A stretch of DNA of 64,000 nucleotides from Fomitopsis serialis. Lineage: Eukaryota; Basidiomycota; Agaricomycetes; Polyporales; Fomitopsidaceae. The stretch lies in NCBI RefSeq assembly GCF_022376445.1, contig NW_025954977.1:124001-188000 (forward strand). The letters run 5' to 3'. The stretch's first letter is position 1. Every line of letters starts with the position of its first letter. Made by a program: the position numbers and the translations under genes. The notes beneath the pieces are model-generated. The model was not told the origin of the DNA. It worked only from the letters and a program-made list of their open reading frames with translations, and did no database searches. Of this stretch, positions 45,425 through 56,886 are shown piece after piece.

Positions 45425-46301
45425 GTGCTTGGCATGCTCGTTGGCTCCTCTGCGCGATGCTGGCTCCTCCTCGTCTGCCTTGCTGTCCTCTGTGCGGCCG
45501 CACTCGCTGAGAATGTGACCATACAGTCCACTGCGTCGGAGATCGCGTACAGCCCGCCTGCATGCAACACCACGGCGGCGTCGTGCGAGAGTGCATGGTA
45601 CGTCCCACCCGTCGCCCGACGCAACCACAAGCTCACCGCGACCTCATCACAGGCAGGTCGCAATCTCCCCGGACGACCCCACCGCACTCGTCACCTCTAC
45701 GAGCGGGCCGACCAACGGGAGCGCCGCCCTCGTCCCGCAGCTCTTCCTCACCTTCACCGGCACGGCGCTCTACATCCGCACCTCCAACGCGTCCACCGCC
45801 GTCGTCAACGTCAGCCTCGCCACGCACAATCCTGACTTCGCCATCACCGCGACCGTCGACACCGCGGAGACCGCAAATGGACTGATCACCGTCGTCGGGC
45901 TTCCGAGCGACCGCCCGACGACGCTCACGATGATGTTCGTGCCGTCGCTCACCGCGACGACGCTCGACGTCTCCAATATCACGATCGTCACGACAGGTAA
46001 TGAGTGCGTGTCAGTGTTCCACTTGCTCGTGTGCTCCGGGCTGAATGCGTTATGGTCCCGCAGTTCGCCGTTCTCGTCCTCACCGTTACCCAGTTCCACT
46101 GCAATACCCACCTTCTCGCCCGTCGTATCCCCGGCGACGTCTTCACAAGCGTCCTCGAAGCAAACGCACGACGACATCATCGCTGAGGTGCTCGGCGCCG
46201 TCCTCGGGGTCGTGGTCTGCCTCTTTGCTGCTGTCGGTCTACTCTTCTGGAAAAAGCGTCGGCGGAAACAAGTGTACCCACCTCAGACTCCCGGTGACTG
46301 A
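45425..46301 (+). CDS. Type I membrane protein of unknown function
   Basis: Exon 1 (45425-45597) has a signal peptide, CWLLLVCLAVLCAAALA, cut before ENVTIQSTAS, and CNTTAASCESAW. The second exon from 45653 encodes an Asn-glycosylation-rich ectodomain (VAISPDDPTALVTSTSGPTN; LYIRTSNASTAVVNVSLATH; TLDVSNITIVTT). A further intron (about 45997-46063) leads to a Ser-rich stalk (SSPFSSSPLPSSTAIPTFSP). A membrane span follows (VLGAVLGVVVCLFAAVGLLF), then WKKRRRKQVYPPQTPGD and stop at 46301. The join at the last intron is out by one base. No known catalytic domain; a sensor-like or wall-contact role would fit the design but is inference. Confidence 0.6.
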
Positions 46302-46449
46302 CACTAGGACAGTAGGACAGTAGCATTCTATAAAGTCGACCAAGGGACACAGCAATGTATATCTATCCTTTCTTGTATGTTACCCGGTCTACATCCACGC
46401 ACCGTACCACATCGCACTCCAAGTCCCCAACAAATACATGATGCATTCA

Positions 46450-47838
46450 CTATGGCTCGTCCCAGAACCCGCCCCAGGGCACCATCCGGAAGTACTCCGT
46501 CCCCGCCGCCCCGCGGAGGACGTCCTGCCCCTGTATCAGCCTCAGCTCGCGCCCCCTCATCCGCCGCACCTTCCTCTCCGGCTCGCGCGCGTCCAGCTCC
46601 TCGTCCGTCGGCAGCCTGTCCGCCTCTGGCAGGCCCGCCGCGTGCTCGTGTGTGAGCGTGAGGAGCGCGTGCGTCTTGCTCAGCGCGTGTGCGACCGCGT
46701 GCGCCAGCGGCGTCTCCTGCTCCGCGCCGGCCTCTGCGCTGGCGGAAGAGGGGACGGAGGGCGCGGGCTGGAAGTGGCCGAGGACTAAGGCGGAGAAGAG
46801 GTCGCCCACGCCGGAGAAGTAGCCGGGGAGGCACGGGACGCAGCGCGCGTGCACCGTGGACGTGGACGCGGCGTCGGTGGAGGAAGAGATGCAGGCGAGG
46901 AAGTCGGCGTCGGTGCTGTCCGTGTCGGTGGGCTGGGCGGCGGGCGGGAGCGCTGCGCGGAGCCAGGCTTTGAGCGGGATGGAGCTGATGACGACGTTGG
47001 GGACGTGATAGTCTTCGTGCAGGACGCGCAGGGCTTTGCGGAGGGAGGCGAGGTCCGTTATGCGGGTATCCGTTAGCACTCTGTACGAACGCCTTCAGCG
47101 CGAGACACGGATCAGTCGAGGCATACTCACTCTACTTCGAACCAGTTGGGCGTGATGACGGAAGAGTATTGCAGCGCTTCGCGGTAGATGGGTATGCATT
47201 CCGGCGAGACGTAGAGCCTGCCTGCGTCGCCCAGGACAGCTGGACGAGGGTCACGCGATCGGATATGCTTCTAGTGTACAGGAAGAGCGAAACTCACGAT
47301 CGAGTAGGTAGATGAGCTCTGGGTTCTTTTGCTTCATCTTGCTGGCGAGGTCCTTGACGGCTGCCAGGGCCTCCGCACCGGGGACATACCCTACGATCGA
47401 GTGTGCATAGCGCGACATCCACCAGTAGATCATGTGCCTACCCGTCAAGAGTCTCTCGCAGAGCAGTAGTCCATTTTGTTCCATCAACTCAAACAGCTTC
47501 GCGAGCTCAGCCGCCGTGGCCCTCGCTCCGCCAAAGCGGCCATATCCTGTCAATAGCGAGGACGGACCCTACGCCTGAATCTCCATTGAGCCTACCGCGC
47601 TAGCAAACCGCGCGACATACCAGAGTGGTTCGAGAAGTTCACGGTGTTGACGACCTGGATGCCGCGATGCAGCCCGCGCGTGAGCCATACCGCGCGAGAG
47701 CGTCATGGGGAAGGCTGGACGTACGTCGACATCGTATCCGAGGCACTGCAGGGGAAACACGGCGGCCTTGCCCCCGACGTACCCGAAGGTGACGTGGGAC
47801 TGGATGCTCAGGATGCGGCCTGCGGTCTGCTGGGGCAT
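46450..47838 (-). CDS. Pyridoxal kinase
   Basis: Six exons (47838-47725, 47654-47621, 47546-47442, 47390-47298, 47239-47131, 47080-46450) give 361 residues with perfect phase. The start is [20 protein letters not shown], then [20 protein letters not shown] and [28 protein letters not shown] follows, then the substrate/Mg site [31 protein letters not shown] and the anion-hole region [18 protein letters not shown] with the catalytic Asp. PdxK phosphorylates pyridoxal, pyridoxine and pyridoxamine with ATP for the B6 salvage pathway. The C-terminus has an inserted low-complexity stretch ([15 protein letters not shown]) and ends WGGFWDEP. It is divergent from RPC8 across 322 bp. Confidence 0.92.
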
Positions 47839-48160
47839 GGCGGTGGCGAGCAGGGTCTGTGCGGGCGGCGGAGGGCATACTGCGGCAGGCGAAGACCCGT
47901 TTCAATGTTCGGGAGGAGGATCGCTTTGACTCGGGGTGGCGAGATAAGATTAGATCGACCCTGTGCGATCGGTTTTCGGCGTTCGCGGGGTCGTCGACCT
48001 GTTGGGCCAGTTTGTTGAAGTCATCTTCTACTTATGCAGGTCTCATAGCAAACAATGTCACGATCCTAGACACGTCCAGACATATCATCAATACCGCGGG
48101 CAATAAGTATTCTCAGGAACTACACACGACAACCGAATTACTGAAAGCTGGAAGTGAGCG
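47839..48160. promoter_or_regulatory. Shared promoter, pyridoxal kinase / RPC8
   Basis: 322 bp between divergent start codons. No TATA is evident, as is common for housekeeping genes. Confidence 0.5.
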
Positions 48161-49098
48161 ATGTTCGTGCTTTCCATCATCAAGGTACCGACTTACTTGC
48201 GCAGTTACAGTACTACTACTGACGGATGCTCCCTGGCTCAGGACACCGTTGCGGTGCATCCTCAACACTTCGGTGCGCCACCCGAGCAGGCGATCACCAA
48301 CGAGCTCAATAAAAAGTACGCAAACCGCGTCTTGCACGACGTCGGGCTGTGCATATGCGTGTTTGACCTCGCGGAGGTCGGCGAGGGGAAGGTTCGGTAC
48401 GGAGATGGGTTTCTATGGTACAAAGGTGCGCATATCTCCGATATGAGGTTCATAGAGGGGCCTGAGAGGGAAGCAGTGATATTCAGGTTGACCGTGTTCC
48501 GACCATTCCCCTCCGAAGTCATTCTTGCGAAAGTCAAGTCTTCAGATGAAGACGGCATTCGACGTGCGTCTTCACTGTGAAGGCCCGGCACAGTTTACTC
48601 ATGTGCTGCAACAGTGACGGTCGGTTTCTTCGACGACATTTATGTCCCCCTTGTATTCCTCTCAGAGCCCTCAGCATTGTAAGCCTCCCCGTATCCGTTT
48701 CCACTCCCTGTAGCCTGAGAAACATCCCTTTCGCCCCTTCTTTCACCCAGCGACCCAAACGAGCGCGCACACTTCTGGATGCCCAGCTCCGAAGCCACCT
48801 CTGCGCACGAGCTGCTAGACTCTGCGGTGGCCGACAGGATGTACATCGACACAGGCGAGGTCGTCCGCGTGCGCGTCGAGTCCGACGAGTTCTACGACGA
48901 CGAGCCTGGTCCCCCCAAGGCGACGGAGGGCGTGCAGCAGGCGCATGAAAACAGACGGCCGCCATATACCATCATCGTAGGTACCTCGCCCACTTCTTTG
49001 GACTTGTGCTGAGACATATTCAGTGCTCGATAGCGGAGCAGGGTTTGGGTCCCGTGTCGTGGTGGAAGCCTGGGGCCGACGCAATGGATGAGGGATAG
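48161..49098 (+). CDS. RPC25: RNA polymerase III subunit RPC8 (Rpc25)
   Basis: Six exons (48161-48184, 48242-48425, 48477-48563, 48615-48678, 48751-48976, 49024-49098) give 219 residues, all phases consistent. The protein starts MFVLSIIK|DTVAVHPQHFG, then NELNKKYANRVLHDVGLCIC and GEGKVRYGDGFLWYK, the SHS2/RPB7-like tip domain. VIFRLTVFRPFPSEVILAKV and SSDEDGIRVTVGFFDDIYVP follow, then NERAHFW and MYIDTGEVVRVRVESDEFYD. It ends CSIAEQGLGPVSWW..., the OB-fold part. The protein pairs with RPC9 in the Pol III stalk, needed for initiation at tRNA and 5S genes. It lies in a compact housekeeping block next to pyridoxal kinase. Confidence 0.93.
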
Positions 49099-49310
49099 CA
49101 GTGTGCTGGGGATGTCTAATAGGTGTTCATTGTCCAGACGCTGTAGCCATACACTGTTCGTGCGGCGTTCCATAGTGCCGTGTAATACTACTGCTGATAC
49201 TTGTCTACATGAGGCCCGGCTCTCGCGGATAATAAAGGGAATCAAACAAAATATTGCTGATACTATGTTTGCTTACTCCAAGTCGTCACGATGTATTGTC
49301 TCTCGTACCT

Positions 49311-50463
49311 TCAAACCATGTTGACGACCGCATGGCTCATCACAGCCTGCAACTGCTCCAAGTCCGACTTCGGGTCTTTCAACCACGCCTCCGCCTTCCG
49401 CATGAAGACCCCCTCCTTCAGCGCGTTGTAATACTCCACATCTCGTTGCAGCAGTATCTGCCAGCAGGACCATCGTCAGCACTTGGCAGCGGAACGCACA
49501 CCAGAGACGTTTCTCACAAGGTCGAGCCACATGCATAGCCGCTCCGCCTCCTCCGGGCTCTCCATGTACCTCCCGTCCCTCGCGTTCAATTGAGGGTGCT
49601 CACGATCCGGGTAGCTCAGCCAGCTGGGGTAGGCTGCCGCCAATATCGCAGGCTTCACGACATGCGCGCTCCAATCCACAACATCGGAGATCTGCCCCTC
49701 CGCGTCCATACAGACGTTGCGCGGGCTGAGGTCCTCGTTCACGGGCACGCACCGCAGGAGGGGTGCATCGAGGTTCCGGATCGCCTCCGCGAGGTGCACC
49801 TCGAGACGCGCGAACGCGCGGCGGATCTTCGCCAGCTCGCGGTCCGCCTTCGTTTCAGCCAGCCTTGTCCTCAGAACGGTCACGGCGGAACCGTCATTGT
49901 CTGCATGCACTCGTGCGACGGAGGCGGACATGAGCGTGCGCTTCTTTTGGAGAAGCCACCCGAAGTAGTCCTCGATGCGCTCGAAGACCGCAGGCGCGCG
50001 GGACGCGTCGAAGGGGTGGATGCAGGGCCCGAGCCGGGCGGTGTCGTTGGTGGTGGAGATGGAGACGATGCTGCCGATGTGTGACGGGCAGGGGACGCGG
50101 AACATCGAGAGCGTGAGATCTGCGTAAGATTGGAGGTTGCTTGCTGGACGTGCGCAAATGATCGTGAGTCTGCGCAGAGAAGTAGGAGGTCTGGGCGTAC
50201 CTTTTGGTTGTCGGATAGGCCGCTGAAGTTCCATAGATAGGTGTACCTCTTGGATATTCTGTGATCATGTAGGCGGTGCCCGTGCTACTCACTCCGGCCG
50301 AGAGCACCTTGGGCAGAGGACCCTCGTGCGTACAGACATCCACTCCATCATAGCGCGTTCCGGGACATCGTCTTCTTCCATTGCCGTTTGGCTGTATCGT
50401 CCTTCTGCGACGCGTCATTGAATAGTTTGACTCTGTACCAGACACCCTTCTGATGCAGTGCAT
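49311..50463 (-). CDS. APH-like kinase (phosphotransferase family), frame-interrupted
   Basis: The N-lobe is fragmentary: VWYRVKLFN, ERAMMEWMSVRTRV, PLPKVLSAG and STGTAYMITEY, in different frames. The C-lobe is clear: SHIGSIVSISTTND, the loop VNEDLSPRNVCMDAEGQISD, VVDWSAHVVKPAILAAAYPS and WLSYPDREHPQL. The last exon reads VEYYNALKEGVFMRKAEAWL...VVNMV. In APH kinases the catalytic loop is HxDxxxxN; here the His position is Asn while Asp and the distal Asn remain. Fungal relatives are numerous and mostly uncharacterised. The start is uncertain because of at least two slips between 50,300 and 50,420. Confidence 0.6.
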
Positions 50464-51266
50464 CGAGAACCTATCGACGTCCTCAGCTACAGCATCTTAA
50501 GTGACAAAGTGTTAAAAGAGGTCACATTAGAGTCCTCCGAGCTACGCGGAGCCAGAGACTCTGGCTTCTCCCCTGAATCTGCTCGAGCGACTTCGCAATT
50601 GCGGCTACATCCCGCGCCACAGACGTCGACTCTCCGTCGACAGAGTCGAGGAGATTGGCCAGCTCGCTATGTTTCTCCTGTTCAGTGCCTATGTTCCCAT
50701 CGATGTCCCAGAATACGAGCATAGTAAGCTAAACGAGCACAGGGATAGCTTTCCAAATGATGAGATGCTCAAGGCCAGCTCGAGGCCATGAGCGATGTCG
50801 CCGGAGTGAAGGCTGTGCCCACGGGCGCGCCGAAGGCACTCAGGCGCGTCGCGACGCGATCACGGGAGCGCGTAAACAGCTGTCAATACCCCTGCTCCTG
50901 CGGCCACTGGCAGTGGCACTTAGGTCTGTGAAGTACTGCCATATACATACAGTACCTTCACGTTGCCCGCTGGTCCGAGTGATCTCAGTTTTGGTACACA
51001 CAACAGCGTGAGACGAAAGCAGAGCCCCAAAAGAAATATGCTCACGCAACCCAACGCATAGGCATGGAACAGCCTGCAATGAGTACGTTGTGGTCCAGAG
51101 CAGACGATAGCTTACGGCGAGAACTGGATAGGACGCTAACATGCAACATTCAGGCCAAATCTCTTCAGGCACGCCCATCCATGCAGTGCGGCAGAAGGTA
51201 TCGAATGCAGATAGACGAACAGTACTCGGCATCCAGATGACATCCACTGTGCCACGACGTTCAGTC
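50464..51266. other. Intergenic
   Basis: 800 bp. A minus-strand frame at 50522-50722 (DIDGNIGTEQEKHSELANLL) looks protein-like but is short and unsupported. Confidence 0.4.
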
Positions 51267-54200
51267 TTAAAGGTCCACATCCATGCCAGACCCTGCGGCC
51301 GGCGTTTCTGCTTGTGGAGTTCCTTCCTTGTCAGTTTCTCTCTCCGCCATAGCACGTCTGAGGTCACGATCAGCTCTTGATAGCATAGACAAGGCACATT
51401 CGACGGACCTGAACGCCTCACGACACTGCTGCAGAAGCTTGGGAGTCTTCCATTTCTGCATTTTTGAGACGGTGGCGAGCATATCTTGGTCCAATTCTGT
51501 ACCAAATATCACTTGCTGGACGGGACGAGCACGTACAGCCCGGCTCACCTTGGTTTTCGCCTAGCAATCTCAATTTGTCTAGCTGGAGGCACTGCCTGCA
51601 ATGCAGACACATGAAGTCTGAGATGTGGAAGTGGAAGTACGACACGAAACATACCATGAATTGTGGCGGTCGAAAAACTGCACAATGTGAAGCGGCCCAT
51701 CAGCCGCTTGCTTCCCGCTCCACAACCCCTTGATACGTTTTGGTATAGCAGGATCGTCAGACTCGAAAACGACGGCTGGCCACCATGGGAAGGTTTCTAT
51801 GCAACCCGTTGAGTTACTATGCAAATGCATCACTGCAGATCCTTTGGTGCTTACTTGCTTTCGCCCATACTGTACGTCAAAGCAAGGTTAGCTGTTAGCA
51901 CAGGCAGATCACTGTGGGACGCACCCAGTGTCCCCCCTTCCAAGGATTCTCCTTCGGTAAGCACGACAACTCCCGGTTCTTTCTCTTCGACTTCACCCGC
52001 ACCAGCGCCCTCCGCATCAGTGAGGTCGCTGAGATCCGACATATCCGACTTGGAATCTTCGTCGACATGGTGCGAGGGCCCCGCCACCGCTGATGTAGCC
52101 CTTGCCTGTGCAGCCCTTTCCGCCTCAGCAGCAGCAGCAGCTTCTGCTCTCTTGCGCTCCTTCTCCAGTCGTTTTTGCAAGTTCTTCTCCCGCCGAAGTG
52201 CAGGCGTGTCCAGCGTCTCGATGATGATGATTCGCACAGGTTCATCGGGTTCGTCGTCCTCTGCTTTCTCTTCTTCTACTGGCGCGGGAACTTCGGAGGG
52301 TTGATCCTCTACAGCCATAGATTGATCGACCTGCATTGGTTCATCGCTCGGTACAAGGCTCTCGACCATAGCTTCGAGCTGCGCGGTTCTTGTGTTTGAC
52401 TCTCGGGCTCCGCAGGTGGACTGTGGACTCCGCTGCGGGCGCATCGGCGTCGGCACTCTCCCCTTCCGTAGCTTGAGGCATGCTGGCTCTTCCTCGGCAG
52501 GTTGAGGTGCTCTTTCTGAATCCGTAGGCTTGGGCTCACCCAGTCCTCTTCCTCCGTGGGTTGCAACTCCGCAGAGACTTCCTCTACAGAGTCGCTCTCG
52601 TGAAGCGCAACTTCAGATCTTGATGCACGAGCTCATCTTCTGGATTGGCTGTGCGTCCGTAGATGCTCTGCGGGGGCGGTCCATGGAAGTGTCAGCAGAC
52701 TGCTCCGCGGGTGCATCCGGCGCGCGAGCATCGTCCATCGAGACATCCTCGATAGACGTTGGCTCGGCAGCCGTCTCGACAGCCATTTCGACATCAAGCT
52801 GGGGTCTGCTTGTGGAGAACTGCGCTCTGCGTGATCGGCGCTGGTGGACGTCTCAGGAACGCTTGTGTTGTGCGAGAGGTTCTTCAATTGCAGTATCCTG
52901 GGCTTGCACAGGCTCAGCGCGAAGAACCTCCTCTTCTGCCACTGGCTCAGCGTGAGGAGCCGCCTCTTCTGCTACTGGCTCAGCATGAGGATCTGCTTCC
53001 TCTGCCACCGGCTCTGTGGGAGCTCTCGCCGGCTCAGCCTGCTCGGGTGCAGCGATTCTTCATCCGCGTTCATAGTCTCATGCTCTACCGAGGCCACGGC
53101 TGCTGTAAGTTGCGACTTCCCGCGAGCTACGCAAAGTCTGCTCAGTATTCTGTACCACCACATGTTCCGATAAGTACTTACTCCCTTTGCCTTTCTTCTT
53201 GGTCGGACTGGGCTGGGCCGCAGGTCGCTGCCGCCCGCCACGCAGCTGATCAGGCGGTAGGATCCAACCCATGTTGAACATCTTGAACGACTGCTGACTG
53301 TCCACCCCTTCCACCGTTTCTGCCGCAATCTTGCCAGGCTCTGCGATAACGTGCTTCTTGCGCGGTCGTTTAGGCTTCGCCGGGCAACTGGTTCTTCCTC
53401 CGAGGGGATCTCTGGCTCCGCAGCTTGCGTTGACGGTCCTGCCTCAGGCTGAATTTCCTCCGTTCTGGCTTCGGGAGCTTCGGCCTCGGGCTGCACCGGA
53501 TTTGCGGATGAACGTCGAGATCTCAGTGCGCGGAACCCAGGGGACGCGTCCAGCCTCTCGCGACGCTTCCGCTCCAGAAGCACCTTGCGATTGACCTTCA
53601 GTTTTACAGGCTTCGGTTCGGGCTCGGGTGGCGGGGGTTTCATCTGAGGCAGTTCGTAGCTGAACAACGCATCGAGTGGTGGTTTGTCCAGTACGAGATC
53701 GATATCATCCTTAATTGTGTCCTCGGAAAGGAGGAGGTCAAGCAACTCCACGGGCGGTTCGAGATCACCAACAGCCGGACGAGGGGGAGGTGGCGGCGGG
53801 CCGTCCTCTTCCATGGCGTCTGAGTCTTGCAGGCCGTCATCGGCAGCGCCTTGGTTGTTGGTGGTAGGCGGGCGGGAGACGAGCTTGTCCAGCTCGGCCA
53901 TGATCGGTTCAGCCGCACCCAGCACCTTCTGGGCCGTCTTGTGGTATGCAGTACCGGGCTTGTTGTACAGCATTGCATTGGTCGCCACAAGCTTGATGTC
54001 ATCCTGAGAAGGTATGGTTGTGATACGTCCGTACAAATGCATGTAGCAGTGGTACGCGTACCTTGAATTCCTGCAAGTCGAGGTACTGATGCCCGTTCAA
54101 CTTTTCGTCGATAACGCTCCAGCTCATCGGGCGCTCGACAATCTCGAGGTAGTCAGGGACGTCTTCCAGCGAAACAGGGTTCCGGAAGACATCCATTCGA

Positions 54201-56610
54201 TCGGCCCTGTGATATATCTCAATATCTACTCTTCAAGGGGTCACGCATCTCTACGCACGCTGTTATCCTCTCGAATGCGTGTCTCAGCACTGGCTCGTGT
54301 GCCAATAGAAGCTTGTCAAAGACGTATTGAATCGCTTCCACACGGTCGAGCTTGAGGCTCTCGCGTTTCCGACACATCTCTGCGATCATACGGATGCTCT
54401 CGAGGTCGCGCCGTTGGCGTTTCATGAACTAACGAATAGTCAGCTTCGTGTCGCAAATTCAAAGAACAACGTTGGGCACCTCGAGCTTGATCGCTTTTTC
54501 TTCATCCGTATGCTGCAAGGACCCAGCATTCGCAGTCCAAGGTTCCAGGTGGAGTCTCTTCAAGAATGCCGCGCCTCTCCTTGCCTCTCGCTTCAGGCTC
54601 CAGTACTTACACACAAGCACGACGAACTCGCGTTTGTGCCTCACGGCAACTTTGCTGATATAGTGGAGAATTCGCTCGAGAATGATGCGCGGGATGAGGG
54701 GTGGACCCGGCTTGTACGTCTTGGCGTACGCTCGGGCGGTCTTGTTAGATTTAGGAGAAGGGTTTCTGTTATCGTAGACGTCAGCTTCGGCGTGCTCCGC
54801 CTCGAGAGCTGCAGCGCGAGCATCTTGTTGCTCGTCCTGGAATGCTTTTCAGATCGCTTGACCATAGACCCTGCAGGTCGCAATACCCACCGGTAGATGT
54901 TTCTCGCAGAACGCCGCCAGCATCGGCGCCTCAGAACCTTGTGAGGCCTTCATGGGCATCAAGAGCTTGTCTTTGCGAGCGCACGTCACATGAAAGGCAA
55001 CAAAGCAAGACGGCTTGTTGCACTGGATGCATGCACCCTCCTTGACGTCACACAACGAGCATTTCTACGGCGCGGTGAGCAGGATTTGATACATTGACAA
55101 TGCTTTCGTACTCACGAGCCTCCATCGTGGTTTGGATATCCGGTCAATGCCCGTTATTGGCTCCATAAAGACGTCGTTTGCGACCCGGGTCTCTGGGACC
55201 CAGATAGCACATAGCAGATGTACCCAATCTCCGTGAACTGTCTGTTTGAACGCGCCACCTTCGTTCGGGCACAATACGCACGACTAGAGACTGGTCAGCT
55301 AAGAATGAGGTCTCAGTTGGTACTGAACATACCACTGGGTTCTCTGGCGAGACGGTACATTTGCGACATAACCATTGACCCTCAGGAATGTATGGTACAC
55401 CGTAGCAATCTGTGTACCCAGTCAGCATGTCATAGAACTGTCCGTCCACCGCCTTCACGCTGACCTTGGTGTACTGCCAGATTGCACCCGTCACAGAACA
55501 CAATGGCATTGGTGTTCTCACCCTCCGAGTCGTCGCATATCGCGCAGGTTGAGTCCTCAGACGGGAGCGCCAAGTCTGGTTTGGGTATGTTCTTCGTCTG
55601 CAAGGCACTGTTCGACGCTGGAGGCCACGCTCAGAAAGCAGAAGCGATACATACCAGATCGAACCATTCTTTCTCGAGACGATCCATGATAATCTCGAAC
55701 AACTCATACGACACGGCGCCATGGCCGTCTTTCTTGCGCTCAGCGTTCACCGCATCGAGCCATTCCTGATCTATGATCTGATGTGAGTACACGCAAACCA
55801 AAGGACCTGCATACTATGCGTCCACGAGCTAACGAGTAATGCATGGACGTTGTGTGATCCCCTTCGCATGTGATGAGGACTCGTACCAGAGCAGTATGGG
55901 TATAGCGCTGCGCACGAATAACACAACTTCCTCGTCCATCGCTACATTGTCTTTCGACGAATACAAGCAATCAGAAAAGCGTGAAATCCAGGTCCCAGCA
56001 TGCAAGAGATCCACACAGTTCGTAGCATCCATTCACCCCAAGTCTACATGGTCTGAACGAACGACTATCTTCGCTCGTTTGAGATTCTCATTCAGACTGC
56101 GCTTGTGGCCGGGACGTGTCATGAAGTTTGCCATGATGGTACAAAGGTGGAAACTTCTCAAGGACAGAACGGTCAGCGTAGCAACTCAAGCTGGCGGCTC
56201 ACAATCAGGGTATAACCTTCACACAACGTCCATTCCCACTCCTACTCTATGGATACGCATGTATCAGAAGTAATGCAGGACGCACCTTGCTCGTCCATAT
56301 CATATTCAACTTGCTCTGCGAGCTCACTCTCCAAAGGTTCTGCGAATGATGGTGTCAGGCCCTTCAAGGAAAGGTCGAAACAGTTGCGTACCGATGTAGC
56401 GAATGTAATGCTCCGGTCTCTTGAATTCGGAGAAGTCATTGTCTATGCGGTGTGAGCTTGAAGGTACGTAGTGGGGAAGTCGTACTCACAGCCAAAAGAC
56501 CTCATCTGCTGGTCATGGACACCGGATGGGTAGGAAGCAAAGTCGTCCTGGACTTTGGAGAAGGAGACCTTTGGCAGGGGCGCGGGCCCAGGCGAGACTC
56601 CACGACCCAT
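51267..56610 (-). CDS. NTO1: NTO1 / BRPF-like chromatin reader (EPL1-like, PHD, ePHD, bromodomain, PWWP)
   Basis: The start at 56610 ([20 protein letters not shown]) leads to [20 protein letters not shown] and [18 protein letters not shown], the EPL1-like segment. [16 protein letters not shown] and a PHD finger ([40 protein letters not shown]) follow. The extended PHD is [51 protein letters not shown] helical region ([20 protein letters not shown]) precedes a bromodomain ([40 protein letters not shown]). A long acidic, Lys-rich linker precedes the C-terminal PWWP ([20 protein letters not shown]). This is the scaffold and histone reader of NuA3/MOZ-type H3 acetyltransferase complexes. At least ten introns, one of 515 nt. 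A one-base slip near 53,380 breaks the linker frame ([14 protein letters not shown]). Confidence 0.88.
55843..56233. mobile_element. MITE-like element in an NTO1 intron
   Basis: A 15-bp perfect terminal inverted repeat, ATGGACGTTGTGTGA at 55843-55857 and TCACACAACGTCCAT at 56219-56233, bounds 391 bp inside the 515-nt intron (55771-56285) whose ends splice correctly. I see no clear target-site duplication and no transposase. A 144-codon frame on the plus strand fills much of it but resembles nothing known. Confidence 0.5.
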
Positions 56611-56886
56611 TGTTGGGCTGTAGAGGAGTGATGCAGCTAGCTCAAACGACAATCCTGTCTTCAGAGTATGCAGAGTGCAGGTCTGTAGCAACGACGAGGA
56701 GGAGGAGGAGGAGGAGGAGGAGGTGATGGCGAGCTTCGAAGCGGGGAGCAGGTCGCGAGCGCGTCGACTTGCGCGCCTACGCGAAGACCAGGCGCAGTCC
56801 CGCCACCGCGTAACCCAGGTCGCTGCATCCTGCCTTGCATCCTACCGTTGCCCACATCTTTGTACGATTATTGATATTGACCAACA
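56611..56886. promoter_or_regulatory. Bidirectional promoter, NTO1 / ARP2
   Basis: 276 bp between divergent start codons, including the (GAG)n run at 56695-56723. No TATA seen. Confidence 0.6.
56695..56723. repeat. (GAG)n microsatellite
   Basis: About nine uninterrupted GAG units in the shared NTO1/ARP2 promoter. Confidence 0.9.

Noticed and set aside
46328..46834. 168-codon minus-strand Arg-rich frame
   Set aside because: Out-of-frame shadow of the last exon of pyridoxal kinase.
55839..56273. 144-codon plus-strand open frame in the NTO1 intron
   Set aside because: Resembles no family, lies within the putative MITE and antisense to an intron; a chance frame is more likely.
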